Shown here in pieces: positions 32,164 through 44,970 of a DNA stretch of 64,000 nucleotides (positions are counted from its first letter, which is position 1; each line of letters starts with the position of its first letter). Both the position numbers and the translations under genes were made by a program. The stretch comes from Prorocentrum cordatum. Lineage: Eukaryota; Sar; Dinophyceae; Prorocentrales; Prorocentraceae. The notes beneath the pieces were generated by a model. That model saw only the letters and a list, made by a program, of their open reading frames with translations. It did not search any database and was not told where the DNA came from. The DNA lies in the NCBI GenBank assembly GCA_963575745.1, contig CAUYUJ010000847.1, positions 98,309 through 162,308 on the forward strand. Reading direction: 5' to 3'.

Positions 32164-32323
32164 TTAAGCCGGGCGTGTCCCTCTACAGGGGGAATATTCT
32201 GAAATAGTCAAACAATAGTCTGGGGATATTTTTTGAGTTTTTTGGGGCATCTTTTGAATCTTTTTTGGGTACTTTTTGATTTTTCGTCCAAGATCCCACC
32301 GCAGGGGGACACGCCCGACTTAA
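32164..32323. mobile_element. TTAA-flanked MITE family T, copy 1 (complete)
   Basis: 160 bp. Left end TTAAGCCGGGCGTGTCCC, right end GGGACACGCCCGACTTAA. TIRs are about 16-18 bp with one mismatch, and TTAA lies at both ends, as for piggyBac-like insertions. The interior is AT-rich with no ORF, so it is non-autonomous. Confidence 0.75.
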
Positions 32324-33299
32324 AACCAGGTCAACTGGTGCGGGATGGGCCCCAGGGAAGGGCCTAAGGGGCTGGTCTCTGGGGTCCAAGGCCTCCGACG
32401 TCTTCGAGAAATCGAGGCGCATGTTTTTCATCGTTTTCGGCTTTTGGGGGGCTGTGCCTGGCCCCAGGACCCTCGAAAACGGCTCGGGAGGAAGAGCCAG
32501 CCCCGGGGAGAGTGTCCAGACCTCCGCGGATCCCGTCTTGAGGAATTCAAGACGTTGGATGTCTCGGGGTGGTCCAGTGGCTCAGTGACGGCGGCAGTTG
32601 CGGCGGCCGTCGGCGGTGCTCGAGGCTTCAGAGGCGCCATGGGGCCCGGCTGGCAAACACGATTCTCAAATTCGATGTTTCATCAGGGCGGCCGCGGACG
32701 TCAGCCTAAGACGGCGGCGACGGCGCCGGCGGCGGCAGCGGCTGCGCGATGGCCCCTGCGTATCACCCCCGTGGGGCTTGGCTCGAAGGCGCGCGCGCGT
32801 GCTCTCGCGCTCGCGGCAGCGGCGACGGCTGCGGCGACGGTGAGCGCGTGGGCGGCGTCGGGAAGTCCCGAAGGTCAACCCCCGGAGGCGTGGCTCGAAG
32901 GCTCACGCGCGCTACGAGCGGTACAAGCACGGCGCCTCCATCGCGGAGGCCCTTCGGCTGGGGGCTCTTCCAGGCGTCGGAGGGCGTCAATGAGCACATA
33001 GTTTCGTCGTCCCGTCGCTGATCAGTCAGGATCGTCGCGCTGCCGAGTGCGATGAGAGAAAACGACAAACGACCAATACCGAGGCTTCGAAGTACACAGG
33101 CACTCCTCCTCGTCCCGTAGTAGTCTGACGTAGCCTGAGAGCGTCGAGCTGCTCACGTCTCCTTCCAGGCGTTGGATCGCGTCACCAAATGTTGGTTTCT
33201 TCCGCTCCATCCACGTTCCTTGTAAGTAATCTTTCTCCTTTGGCCACCAGGCGTGTCGGTAGGCCGGCCCCGGCGTTCCGTCTGAGAAGACCCCTTTGT

Positions 33300-33900
33300 T
33301 TCTGACCCCGAAGCTTGACACGTCGACAAGTTGCGCGGGCGGAGTGGGGGGCCGTTTTCAAACTGTGGTTCTTCCTTTGGCGCCGCGCGCACATTCGCAT
33401 CGACAGACCCCAGCAGTTTACACGGATGAAGGGGGGGTCGTATTTGAAATGTGGTTTTCGCCTGAGCGCCGCGCCCATTCGGTTCAAACTCGTCCAACAC
33501 TTCACGGATGGAAGGGTGGGTGGGTCGTTTCCAAGATTCTGTTTCAGCCCGAGTGCCGCGCGCATTATTTTGCCAACAGCAACGCGGATGGATGGCGGCT
33601 CCTGTTCAAAATATGGTCCCAGCAGTTGCACGGATGGGGTGGGGGCGGGGGTCTTTTGCACAATGCGGGTCTCGCCCTGGCGTCGCGCGCATGCGTTTAA
33701 ACGTTACCAACATCTGCGCCGATAGTGGGTGGCTCCTTTTCCGAACCGACCTTTCGCTCAAGGCTTTATCGACCCTCTGATAAGAAACTTTGTATTGTAT
33801 CAGCCGCACCGATGGAGGGCTGCTTCTTTTCAAATCGTGGCTCGCGCTAAATGTTTCTGTACACTGGAGGCTCGTCCACAAGATACCTTCCACAAGAAAC
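33300..33900. repeat. ~80-90-bp degenerate repeat (TTCACGGAT family)
   Basis: Units contain ACGGAT(G/T)GAGGGxGG(G/T)CGTTTTC, AAATGTGG, CTCGCC and GCGCCGCGCGCATTC. The same family forms 56065-56690 and a fragment lies at 34090-34150. Confidence 0.75.
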
Positions 33901-34196
33901 CCAACCCTGAGACCCCAGGACGTCCATTGATTTTTGATGTGGAAACGTCGGTCCTTCCGTAGAACAACCATCGAAACCCAAGAAACCTAGGGCACCCCGG
34001 AGGCGAGCAGGGTGCTTCTTATGCGTTTGCCCGTGGCTTTCGCTAAGTGCTTCTGTATGTTTTTTTGTGTGGCCATGCGCTCGCATTCGGAGATCATTTG
34101 CGCGGATTGAGGGTGGCTCTAGTTCAAAGCGGTGTTCTCGCTGGACGCGTCGTCGAACTTCCTACTCTTACCTCGTCGCCGTCCTTATAGCCAGAA

Positions 34197-34265
34197 TCAA
34201 GTCGGGCCTGTCCCTCTCTAATTTGTCGGCCAAAATTTGCCTGTAGGGCGACACGCCCGACCTAA
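34197..34265. mobile_element. TTAA-type MITE family T, copy 2 (short)
   Basis: TCAAGTCGGGCCTGTCCC to ACACGCCCGACCTAA, 69 bp, internally deleted. Confidence 0.65.
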
Positions 34266-34464
34266 TCTCCGTGGATGGCAGTTCTTTTTCAGAGCGGGGT
34301 TATCGCCTGACTTGCAAGGTCACAGAGCGCCTGTCTTTCAAGGGGGCACCTCCCGCAGCGAAAAGGACCTGCTGCATGGGCTTGTGAGGGGAGCACCTGG
34401 GCTGTGCGGGCGGATTGCCCTTCCGTGAACGTGTCCTGGGTCTGCTCTGGCTCCTCCTCTGCCC

Positions 34465-34652
34465 CTTCCTCCAGGCGTCGGGCAGCGCCAAACTGCCCTT
34501 TTCCTCTCCCTCCTCCTGCCTCCCAGGCCTCCGACGCCGTGGTTTTTCAAGCCCGGCGCCTTCTTCCCCTTCCTCCAGGCGTCGGGCGGCGCCAGACTGC
34601 CCTTTTCCTCTCCCTCCTCCTGCCTCCCAGGCCTCCGACGCCGTGGTTTCTC
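34465..34652. repeat. Direct duplication of ~100 bp
   Basis: CTTCCTCCAGGCGTCGGGC through CTCCGACGCCGTGG occurs twice in tandem with few changes. Confidence 0.8.
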
Positions 34653-34774
34653 CAGCCCGGCGCTCTCGATCCCTCCCTGCGATTGCTGCTGTGTGGCCGC
34701 TGGCGACGGGCTGCCTCCCGAAGGCCTAGACCGGCCCTCGGCCGCAGGCCGCGAAAAGCAGCATATGGGGTAAA

Positions 34775-34865
34775 GGAGAATCAGGAGGGGAACAAAAAGC
34801 ACACAGACACAAGGAATCGTCGACTCCCAGGAAAATACAGGGAAATATGGGAAGTGGGGGGGAAG
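34775..34865 (+). repeat. Dispersed repeat family C, copy 2 (left half)
   Basis: Contains GCACACAGACACAA, TCGTCGACTCCCAGG and ATATGGGAAGTGGGGGGG. Confidence 0.6.
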
Positions 34866-35059
34866 ACAATTACCCTGCGACGTACCCAACCCACGTGCAT
34901 CAAGTGGCAAGAGGCGTAGGCCAACATTAGCAGGCACAACGATAATGTAGGCGATGTGAATTGCTGTGCAAACTACATGGGATGCGCACGCATTGCACGG
35001 CTCACAGGACGACGATCGAAAGAACGAGGATTAAAGCCCCAGGCTCGCGTATGACGTCA

Positions 35060-36955
35060 CTCCGCTGGGCCACCCAGCAGCCCTCGAAAGTGGTGACAGT
35101 TTCGCAGATCGCAGCCCCCCAAGGATGGCGAGGTCTAATCTGAATCCGAATACGTCCCCACTCCGCTGGGCCCTCCAGCAGCCCTCGAAAGTGGCGACAA
35201 TTTCGCAGATCGCAGCCCTTCGGGGATGGCGAAGTCGAGTCTGAGTCTGCGTAGGACCCACTCCGCTGACCCCCCAGCAGCCATCGAAAGTGGCGACGGT
35301 TTCGCAAATCGCAGCCCCCCAGGAATGGCGAGGTCGAATCTGACTACCCCACTCCGCTGCCCCCCCCCCAGCAGCCCTCGAAACTGGCGACAATTTCGCA
35401 AATCGCAGCCCCCCCCAGCGATGGCGAGGTCTAATCTGAGTCCCCGTGGGGGCTCACTCCGCTGGTCACCCCAGCAGCCCTCCGAAGTGGCGACAATTTC
35501 GCAGATCGCAGCCCCCCCCACAGATGGCGAGGTCTAATCTGAGTCCCCCTGGGGCCTCACTCCGCTGGGCCCCCCAGCAGCCCTCGAAAGTGGCGACAGT
35601 TTCACATCACAGATCGCAGCCCCCACAAATGGCGAGATCTAATCTGAGTCCCCGTGGTGCCTCACTCCGCTGGGCCCCCCAGCAGCCCTCGAAAGTGGCG
35701 ACAGTTTCACAGATCGCAGCCCCCTCAGGGATGGCGAGGTCTAATCGGAGTCCCCGTCCCCGTGGTGCCCTACTCCGCTGGACCCACCAGCAGTCCTCGA
35801 AAGTGGCGACAGTTTCGCAGATCGCAGCCCCCACAGATGGCGAGGTCTAATCTGAATCCCCGTGGTGCCTCACTCCGCTGGACCCACCAGCAGCCCTCGA
35901 AAGTGGCGACAGTTTTCAGAGATCGCAGTCCCAGAGATGGCGAGGTCTAATCTGAGTCCGCGTGGTGCCTCACTCCGCTGGACCCACCAGCAGCCCTCGA
36001 AAGTGGCGACAGTTTCACAGATCGCAGCCACCCCCAGAGATGGCGAGGTCTAATCTGAGTCCCCGTGGTGCCTCACTCCGCTGGACCCACCAGCAGCCCT
36101 CGAAAGTGGCGACAGTTTCACAGATCGCAGCCCCCCCAGATGGCGAGGTCTAATCTGAATCCCCGTGGTGCCTCACTCCGCTGGACCCACCAGCAGCCCT
36201 CGAAAGTGGCGACAGTTTCACAGATCGCAGCCCCCCACAGATGGCGAGGTCTAATCTGAATCCCCGTGGTGCCTCACTCCGCTGGACCCACCAGCAGCCC
36301 TCGAAAGTGGCGACAGTTTCACAGATCGCAGCCCCCCACAGATGGCGAGGTCTAATCTGAATCCCCGTGGTGCCTTACTCCGCTGGACCCACCAGCAGCC
36401 CTCGAAAGTGGCGACAGTTTCAGAGATCGCAGCCCCCCCCAGAGATGGCGAGGTCTAATCTGAATCCCCGTGGTGCCTCACTCCGCTGGACCCACCAGCA
36501 GCCCTCAAAAGTGGCGACAGTTTCACAGATCGCAGCCCCCCAGCCCCCAGGGATGGCGAGGTCTAATCTGAATCCCCGTGGTGCCTCACTCCGCTGGACC
36601 CACCAGCAGCCCTCGAAAGTGGCGACAGTTTCACAGATCGCAGCCACCCCAGAGATGGCGAGGTCTAATCTGAATCCCCGTGGTGCCTCACTCCGCTGGG
36701 CCCCCCAGCAGCCCTCGAAAGTGGCGACAGTTTCACAGATCGCAGCCCCCACAAATGGCGAGGTCTAATCTGAATCCCCGTGGTGCCTCGCTCCGCTGGA
36801 CCCACCAGCAGCCCTCGAAAGTGGCGACAGTTTCACAGATCGCAGCCCCCCCAGGGATGGCGAGGTCTAATCTGGGTCTGAGTATGACCCCACTCCGCTG
36901 GGCCCCCCAGCAGCCCTCGAAAGTGGCGACAGTTTCGCAGATCGCAGCCCCGCAC
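35060..36955. repeat. ~103-bp satellite array, about 18 copies
   Basis: The unit includes CTCACTCCGCTGG, CAGCAGCCCTCGAAAGTGG, CGACAGTTTCxCAGATCGCAG and GATGGCGAGGTCTAATCTGA. Central copies (35750-36850) are near identical and edge copies diverge, the usual picture of array homogenisation. The unit length is not a multiple of three, so the many ~63-residue frames across it are not a repeat protein. Confidence 0.95.
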
Positions 36956-37109
36956 AGGGATTACCAGGCAGGAGGCAAGCTGACACGCGGCGACGAGCAA
37001 GGTGAGATGCAGGGGGGAAGAGGAAAGGAGGAACGAGGCGGGAAGGAGGAGGAGGAGGGAAGACGCGACCGCAGTGCTCTATTCAAAACGAGTGCCCAAC
37101 GCAGGAGGG

Positions 37110-37205
37110 TTGGGAAAAACCAAGAGAATATGGTAGAATATGGGGAATCCGGTTATTTGTGTGTATTTATCTGTGTGTCCCAGGGCCCCCTCCAGAGAAA
37201 CCGCC
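37110..37205 (+). repeat. Dispersed repeat family C, copy 3 (right half)
   Basis: GAGAATATGG, TTATTTGTGTGTATTTATC and GTCCCAGGGCCCCCTCC, as at 2255-2325. Confidence 0.6.
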
Positions 37206-37765
37206 CTCGAGCAGCCTCGTGGCACCGATCCTCCTCTGGGGCCCCGCGGCCCGTTGGGGGCCCCGGAGCCCTCGGGACGCTGCCTGGGCCGACGCCGTCG
37301 GCGGCGCGTCGCCGACCCCGGGTCGATGCCCTTCCCCCGCCGAGCCGGCCCCTCGGGCGTGTTCCGGCGAGTTCGTGGGCGGCATGTTGTTCTGACGCCG
37401 TTGTTTGGCGGCAGAGGTGGGGCGGAGATGGGGGAACAGACAGTGTCACGAGCATCACAACCTGGAGGTCCGCGCGGGCTTCTCGGATCCGCGCAAGGGG
37501 CCCCTGGGCGCTCTGGCGCCGCCCCTGGCGCGCTGGGCGTGCCAGGGATGGGGGTCCAGCGCCGAGCCGAGAAATCCGCACGGACCTCGGAGTTTTTCTA
37601 TGTCTTTGTCGTTGCGCGTTCCCCCTCGAAGACAGAGCGAGGGATATGACGAAAGCAGAGCGAAGACGGGAAGCACCGTGTGGCTCGAGCCCTGCTCCCG
37701 ATTCCTCCCCCCCCTCGAGTGCTGGCACGCGTGCTGAGCTGCTCCACGGCGGCCGCAGTTGGTCA

Positions 37766-38036
<271 letters not shown>

Positions 38037-38174
38037 GTGGGCTGGACGCCATCAGAGGCAGATCTACAGGGCGGAAGGGCGCTCCCGGCGACGGAGGCGA
38101 CCGAGGCCTCCCGGGGCCCGCGGGCGGCGGGGAGCCCCGCGCGTCGGCCGTGCGCCCCCCTCGTCCAGAGATCC

Positions 38175-38266
38175 CGAGGAGGAGGAGGAGGAGGAGGAGG
38201 AGGAGGAGGAGGAGGAGGAGGAGGAGGAGGAGGAGGAGGAGGAGGAGGAGGAGGAGGAGGAGGAGG
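38175..38266. repeat. (GGA)n microsatellite
   Basis: About 30 GGA triplets. Confidence 0.95.
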
Positions 38267-38535
38267 CGCCTGATTCCACTAAACCCAGGAGGACGTCTTT
38301 GAATACGGAGTCCCCAGATGTCTCGACCCCTTCCCAGGGGGGGGACCGGCTTCTCGTCCAGAGTAGTTTTCTGACGGTCCCAGGGCCTAGCGAGGGCCTT
38401 CGGAGGCCGAAGACGGGGAAGAGCCTAAGTTTTGTCGTTTCTGTTTTCCAGCCCTCCTGTGTTGGTATCTCGTTTTGAGTAGAGCACTGCGGTCGCGCAC
38501 ACACTCTCGTTCGCCCCCCCTCTCCTCCTCCTCCT

Positions 38536-38745
38536 CCCCCCTTTGTCTGCCTCCTCCTGCGCAGCTCCCTGGGTGGCTGCGAACTGTGCAGCTGTCGCCA
38601 TTTTCGTGGGCCCCCGGGAGGCACGGCGGAGTCCGGGCGTAACCGGACCGTTTGAGACCTCGCAGCTCCCTGGGTGGCGAACTGTGCAGCTGTCGCCATT
38701 TCCGTGGGCCCCCGGGAGGCACGGCGGAGTCTCGGGCCGGGCGAA
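38536..38745 (-). repeat. Two inverted, diverged monomers related to the 103-bp satellite
   Basis: Two ~100-bp direct copies containing CTGTCGCCATTTTCGTGGGC. Their complement aligns with the 35-37 kb unit (ACTCCGC...GAAA(A/G)TGGCGACAG...CAG(T/A)TCGCAGCC). Confidence 0.7.
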
Positions 38746-39055
38746 GGGAGGGGATTGGGAAAGGGGGGGTCACGAAATTTGCTGCATGCAGCTGGTTTCG
38801 GCCCCACCGAGGGGCCCATTCCTCGATGCATGGCGCCGGGAGGCGCCGGGAAAATCAGCTGCGTGAGCTGATTCTCAAACCCCCCTTTTGCGATCCCCCC
38901 CTTTCGCCCGACCCGAGAGTCGGGGAGTGAGCGGCTGCCGCGTGCGGCCGGCGTCCCCCCGAGGCGACATCGCGTGGGACCTGCAGCGGGGCTTCGTCCG
39001 CGCCGCCGCGGGCGGCGGCGCGACGGTCCCAGGGCCTCTCAACCTGGGCCTCCTT

Positions 39056-39281
39056 CTATTCCTCCTCCTCCTCCTTCTCTTCCTTATCCTCCTCCTCCTC
39101 CTCCTCCTCCTCCTCCTCCTCCTCCTCTTCCTTATCCTCATCCTCCACCTCTTCCTTCTTCTCCTCTGCCTCCTCCTCCGCCTCCTCCTCGCCTCCTCCT
39201 CCTCTTTCTCCTCCTCCAGCTCCTCCCTCCTCCTCCTCCTCCTCCTCCTCCTCCTCCTCCTCCTCCTCCTCCTCCTCCTCG
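39056..39281. repeat. (CCT)n microsatellite
   Basis: CCT/CTT tract of about 225 bp. Confidence 0.95.
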
Positions 39282-39581
39282 GTGTTTGTTGAATCGTCAT
39301 TCTTAGAGAATAATTTTTGTAGACCCCCCCTCGGGTGTCAAACAGGAGGTGCGCGCGCCAAGGATCATACAATCGTAGGTGGGGATGCAAGGAGGGGTGG
39401 CGATGGCGGCAATCTCTGGCTGGCGGGGGACATGTGCGACTTCTGCGACATGGCGGCCAGTGATCGGGGCGAGCCAGGTCCGTCGGTGCGCGCCGCCTCC
39501 GGAAGCAGTCTCGGGGCTGAGGCTCTGGAGGGGCGTCTCCGGGTTCGGCCGGGGGGCTCTCGAAAGGTGGGGAAGCCAGCC

Positions 39582-39739
39582 TTAAGTCGGGCGTGTCCCT
39601 CTACGGGGGGAATAGTCAAAAATAGGTAAAAAATAGTCAGAGGACGATTTTGAATATTTTTGCGCATTTTGGGATTATTTTTTGAATATTTTAAATTTTC
39701 CGCCCAAGATCCCCCTGTAGGGGGACAGGCCCGACCTAC
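39582..39739. mobile_element. TTAA-type MITE family T, copy 3
   Basis: Starts TTAAGTCGGGCGTGTCCC and ends GGGGACAGGCCCGACCTAC, with an AT-rich middle like copy 1. Confidence 0.7.
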
Positions 39740-39904
39740 AGCCAGCGGAAGGCAGTGCGGAATGATATCGGTCGGTCTTGGGCTCTCGTAGCGCACTCCT
39801 GGCCCGTCCTGGAACATGTTAGTGGGGTCGTTTGCCAGGCTCGCCTCTGTGTCTCCTACCCCTTCTCTCTCCTTCCCTCTCCCTCCACGTTTTCGCACTT
39901 GTTC

Positions 39905-40560
39905 TTAACCTCCGGGGGTCTCTGGGGGGCCCGGACCCTTCTTGGGGCCCTCCGCAGACCTTCCCGAGGCCCTCTGGGGACCATCCTGGAGCCCTCTTGG
40001 AACCATTCCGAGGTTCTCCTGAGGCCATCTTGAGGCTCTCTTGGGACAATCCCGAAGACCTGTGGGCCAGGCAACCCTCATGAGACCATCCCCAGGCCTT
40101 CCAGGACCGTTCGAGGAGCCTCCTGGGATCTTCCCAGCCCCTCCCTCGAACTTTTCTGGCAAGCTGAAGGCTCCTTCTGGAGCCTCTTGGTACTTCCCTG
40201 GGACTCTCCTCGAGCCCTCTGGGGAGGCGTCCCCGGGGGGCCGTGAAGTTTCAGAATCGGTCGCGAAACTGGCGGCACCAGGCTGCGGGGCAGTTGTCGG
40301 ACCAGCAAAATCACCATGTCCCAGAGCATTCGGTGACTCCTGAACCCAGGCCCGGACCGCCGCCTCCCGGAACAAAACACTGCTCAGTGTTCAACATGCT
40401 CTAAGCTTCAAAGAACTCCGGTGCCTCTCCGAGGACCATGGAGACCATCCTGGGTCTTCCTGGAGGCCTCTTGGGGCCGCCGAGACAGTCCTGGGGTTCT
40501 CCTCGGATCATCCAGGGGCGCTGCTGAGGACATCCTAGGACCATCGTGGTGAGGTCCTCG
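39905..40560. repeat. GGCCCTCTTGGGACC low-complexity tract
   Basis: Degenerate repeat of CTTGGGGCC/CCATCCTGGAG words, related to 8420-9440 and 52440-53335. No gene. Confidence 0.65.
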
Positions 40561-40719
40561 GGGGAACAGCGCCCACTATCCCCAGGCTATCCCGAGGCCT
40601 CCTTGAGAGACGTCTGGGGAAGATGAGAGCGAGAGCGAGAAGAGGGCCCGCTCGCCCTTATCCTTTTTCCGACTCTTTCCTGCCGACCCTCCCTCCTCAC
40701 CTCCCTCCCCCCCCTTCTC

Positions 40720-42940
40720 CTGCCGCACGGTCGGTCGGAATAAGCCAGGAAGGAACATGGGAACGAGGGGGGAGGGAAATGGGGAGGGGGGGCGAGGGCA
40801 GGGGGAGGAGGGGGCCACGGCCGGTCGGAAGAAGCGAGGGGGGGGCACGGCGCAGGCACAGGGGAGGGGGCACGGCCCGTCGGAATCAGCCAGGGGGCGG
40901 CGGCGCAGAAGACGGGGGGGCGGGGGCGCGGTCGGTGGGAGTAAGACACTGAAGGGGGGGGGGGAGGGGGGGGCTCGTGGGGGGATGGGAAAAAAGGCCA
41001 CGGGGCGGGGAGAGGGCGCGGGGCAAGGGGGGCGAGGTCGGTCAGAATAAGCCACGGGGGGGGCGAGAGGGGAGGGAACTGGGGAGGGGAGGGGGGGCGG
41101 AAGGGCGGAAGGCAGGGGGAGGAGGGCGGCGCAGTCGGTCGGGCGGAATAGGCCAGGGGGGGCACGGGGCAGGCAGAGGGGAGGGGACACTGCAGGTTGG
41201 AGCAAGCCAGGGGGAGGGGGGGGGGCTCGTGGGAGGAGGCAAAAAGGCCACGGGACGGGGAGAGAACACGGGATAGGGAGAGGGGAGGGGGCACGGTCGG
41301 TCGGAATAAGCTAAGGGGGGCGATGTGACAGGCAAAAGGGGAGGGGGGGGCGGAGGGCAGGGGAAGGAGCAGGGGAAGGAGGGGGGCACGGTCGGTCGGA
41401 ATAAACCAGGGGGACACGGGACAGGCACGGGAGGGGCACGGCCGGTCGGAATAAGCCAGTGGGGGCACAGATGACGGAGGGGCGGGGGCGCGGTCGGTCG
41501 GAATAAACCAGAAGGGGGGGGCGCGCGGGGAGAGGCAAAAAGGGCACTGGACGAGAAGAGGGCACGGGCCAGGCAGAGGGGAGGGGGCATGGTCGGTCGG
41601 AATAAGCGAGGGGAGGCGAGGGGAGAGGGACATGTGGGGGGGAGGGGGGGCGGAGGGCAGGGAGAGGAGGGGGGCGCGGTCAGTCGGAATAAGACGGGGG
41701 GGGCGCGGGACAGGCACAGGGGAGGGGGCACGGCCGGTCGGAATAAATTTGGGGGGCACAGAGGACAGGGCGGCGGGGGGACGGTCGGTCGGAATTAGCC
41801 AGGAGGGCACAGAAGACTGGGGGCGGGGGGCACTGTCCGTCGGCATAAGCCACGGGGGGGGTGTTCGTGGGGGGGACAAAAGAGGCCATTGGACGGGGAG
41901 AGGGCACGGGACAGAGAGGGGAGGGGGCACGGTCGGCTGCAATAAGCTACGACGGGGGAGGGAAATGGGGAGGGGGGGGCGGAGGGCAGGGAAAGGAAGG
42001 GGGCACGGTCGGTCGGAACAGGGGGGGCACGGGGCAGGCACAGGGGAGGGGGCACGGCCGGTCGGAATAAGCCAGGGGGGCACAGAAGACATAGGGGCGG
42101 GGGCGGTCGGTCGGAATGGGCCAGGGGGGTCGTGGGGGAGGCGGGAGAAAGCACAGGACATGAGAGAGGCACGGTCGGTCGGAATAAGGAATAAACCAGG
42201 GGACAGGGGGGGGCACGGGGGGGGGGGCACGGCCGGTCGGAATAAGCCAGGGGGGGTCGTGGGGGGGGGGGGTCGGGGGCACGGTCGGAGAAAGCGCCGG
42301 GGGGGGGCGGGGGGAGGGGGAGATGTGGGGGGGGGAGGGGCACGGTCGGTCGGAATAAGCCAGGGGGGGGGGGGGGGGGCGGGACAAGGAGAGGTAGGGG
42401 GCACGGTCGGTCGGAATTAGAAAAGGGGGGCACGGGTCAGACGCGGGGGGGGGCGGGGCGCGGCCGGTCGGAATAAGCCAGGGGGGCGCAGAAGACGGGG
42501 GGCGTGGGCACGGCCGATTGGAATACGGGGACAGGCAGAGGGGAGGGGGCACGGTCAGGGGGGAGGGGGGGGGCACGGAGGACGGGAAGGCGGGGGCACG
42601 GTCGGTCGGAATGACAAGGGGCCACGGGACGGGGAGAGGGCACGGGACACAGAGATGGGGAGGGGGCTCGGTCGGTCTGAATGAGCCAGGTGAGGCGAGG
42701 GGAAGGGAAGTGGGGAGGGGACGGGGGGCGGATGTTAGGGAGAGGAGGGGGGCACGGTCGGTTGGAATTCGACGGGGGGGGGCACGATGCGGGCAGACGG
42801 GAGAGGGCACGGCCGGTCGGACTAAGCCAGGGGGTGGGGGGCACGGAGGACATGGGGGCGGGGGCACGGTCGGTAGGGATAAGTTTTTTTTGGGGGGGTC
42901 GTGGGGGGAGGGAAACAAGGCCACGGGGCGGGGACAGCTT
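40720..42940. repeat. G-rich minisatellite (CGGTCGGTCGGAATAAGCC)
   Basis: Over 2 kb with dozens of copies of GGCACGGTCGGTCGGAATAA followed by long G runs, at variable 40-110-bp spacing. The complement gives Pro-rich frames of up to 605 codons, which are repeat artefacts. Many GGGG runs could form G-quadruplexes. Confidence 0.9.
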
Positions 42941-42949
42941 TTGACATAT

Positions 42950-43520
42950 CGACACGCGTGCCAACACAGATGGTCGGAGCAGCGCGTAGACAGCAGACAT
43001 CCCAGCACGCAGGCCAACATATGGAGAGGACACCCCAGCGCTCACATTCCAGGACACATGTCTTCGCACATCCCACGGCACGTCGAGCACATTCCAGGCA
43101 CGCATTCCAGCAGACGCAGCGCGCAGACAGCAGACATCCCAGCACGCAGTCCAGCAGACGGAGACAGGATGCACCCCGACGTTCACATTCCAGGACACAT
43201 GTCTTCGCTCGTCCGAGGGCCAGTCCAGCACATTCCAGCCGCGCGTTCAGGTCCAGCATTCGTCCCGGGGCACCTCGAGCACATTCCAGGCACGCATTCC
43301 AGTCCAACACATTCCACGCACTCATTCCAGCAGGCGGAGACAGGACACACCCCGGCGTTCGCAGTCCAGCACGTTCCAGGCGCGCATTCCAGTCCAACAC
43401 ATTCCACGCACTCATTCCAGCAGGCGGAGACAGGACACACCCCGGCGTTCACAGTCCAGGACACATCTTCTCGCACATCCCAGTGCACGTCCAGCACATT
43501 CCAGGCACGGTCGGTCGAAA
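42950..43520. repeat. CATTCCAG/CACATTCCAGGC minisatellite
   Basis: Tandem and nested copies of ACATTCCAGGCACGCATTCC, GGACACATCTTC and AGCAGGCGGAGACAGGA; one ~90-bp block repeats almost exactly at about 43310-43390 and 43395-43475. Confidence 0.9.
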
Positions 43521-43639
43521 TAATGCAGTGCGAGATCACACGGGTAGGTCTGATACTTTAATTTTCCGTTGAAATGTCCCCTTGTGGGCTGGCATTCAAA
43601 AACAAATATGACAGTTTTATAGGGGAAGTATTGAGGGTC

Positions 43640-44130
43640 AGACTGTGCTGCTGGTTCCCAGTTTGCGAGAACAGCGACATCCTTCATTGAGCAATTTGTT
43701 CTCGCTGAGGCGCCTGCCACATGTCTGATGAACAATGTCGCTGTCGCCCAGGCGCCGGCCACATCTTTTATTGAGCATGCCGTTCCCGCTGTGGCACTGG
43801 CCACATCCGACTGAAAATGTTGTTTTCTCCTAGGCGCCAGCCGCACACATGATTGCGATAGTTGTCCTCGCTTCAACGCGGGCCGCACTCTCGACTCGGA
43901 GTTCTGATTTCGCTTCGGTCCCAGGCGCCGGCCGCGCGTATGATTGCGATTGCTGTTCTTCTCGCCTCAGCGCGGGCTGTGCCCTCGATTCGGAGTGCTG
44001 CTCTCGCCTGGCGCCGGCCGAAAGTATGATTCTGAGGGTTGTTGTCACCTCTGCCGCTTCGGCGCCGGCCGCACCTCTGATTGCGAATGCCCTTCTCGCC
44101 TTGATTATAGATTTCACCATCGCTGGGGCG
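43640..44130. repeat. ~60-bp degenerate repeat (AGGCGCCGGCCGC)
   Basis: Units with CAGGCGCCGGCC followed by GATTGCGAxTG(C/T)TGTTCTCGCCT, about 8 copies. Confidence 0.75.
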
Positions 44131-44239
44131 CCCGCTGTATCTTGGCTGCGAGCGCCGTCTGCGCGGCAGTGGAAAATGCAGCCTCACAAGCATCTGGGCT
44201 GCGCAAGAATCTGGATGCGCTTGGGTTGCTTCGCGTTGT

Positions 44240-44970
44240 GCTACTAGTTATCGTAGTGCTGGCCACATTGGTGCTGCTTATGCTGCTAGTAGTCCTGCGC
44301 ATGGTGCTGCTGATTTCCGTCGTGCTTGTCGCAGTAGTGCTGCTTCCAGTGATGCTCCTTACAGTGGTACTGCTCGCTGCATTTGTGCTGGTGCGGATAG
44401 TACTGCTGATGACGCTGTTAGTGCTACTTGTTGTGCTGCGCCTTCCCTTCGTGCTGGTCATACTGGTGCTGCTGGAGGCGCTGGTGCTGCTGCTTCGCGG
44501 AAGGCTGTTGCATCTGGTGATGCTCGTCGCACTGGTATTGCTCGTTGCGCTTGTGCTGGTGCACGTAGTGTTGCTGTTTCTCGCCGTGCTGGTCACAGTG
44601 GTACTGCTGGTGGCGTTGGTAGTGGTGCGCGTGGTGATGCTGCTTCCCGTCCTGCTGGTCACACTGGTGCTGCTGGTGACCTTCGTGCTGCCGCGTGTGG
44701 TGCAGCGTGTTCCGTCGGGCTGGTCACAGTGGTGGTACTGCTTGTTACGCTTGTGCTGCTGGTTACCGTTGTGCTGGTCACATTGGTGCTGCTGGTTGCA
44801 CTTGTGCTGGAGCGCGTGGTGCTGCTGCTTCCTGTCATGTTGGTCGCGCTGGTGGTGCTGGTTGCGTTAGTGGTGCTGCGCGTGGCGCTGCTGTTTCCCG
44901 CCGTGTTCGTCACAATGCTACATTTTGTGGCGCTGGTGTTGCTGCGCGTGGCGAAGCTGCTTGCTTTCGT
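44240..44970. repeat. GTGCTGCTGGT minisatellite
   Basis: About 730 bp of variants of GTGCTGCTGGTCACACTGGT. The plus strand encodes a Leu/Val-rich chain and the minus strand a Ser/Thr chain. The hydrophobic ORF (43944-44870) follows from the repeat and is not accepted as a membrane protein. Confidence 0.85.

Noticed and set aside
35060-36955. CRISPR array or repeat protein
   Set aside because: Units are contiguous with no unique spacers, the length is not a multiple of three, and the context is eukaryotic.
40587-42404. A 605-codon minus-strand Pro-rich ORF
   Set aside because: Translation of the G-rich minisatellite; no domain and poor codon variety.
43944-44870. Hydrophobic Leu/Val-rich ORF that looks like a multi-span membrane protein
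   Set aside because: It follows exactly the GTGCTGCTGGT minisatellite, and the opposite strand is equally open.
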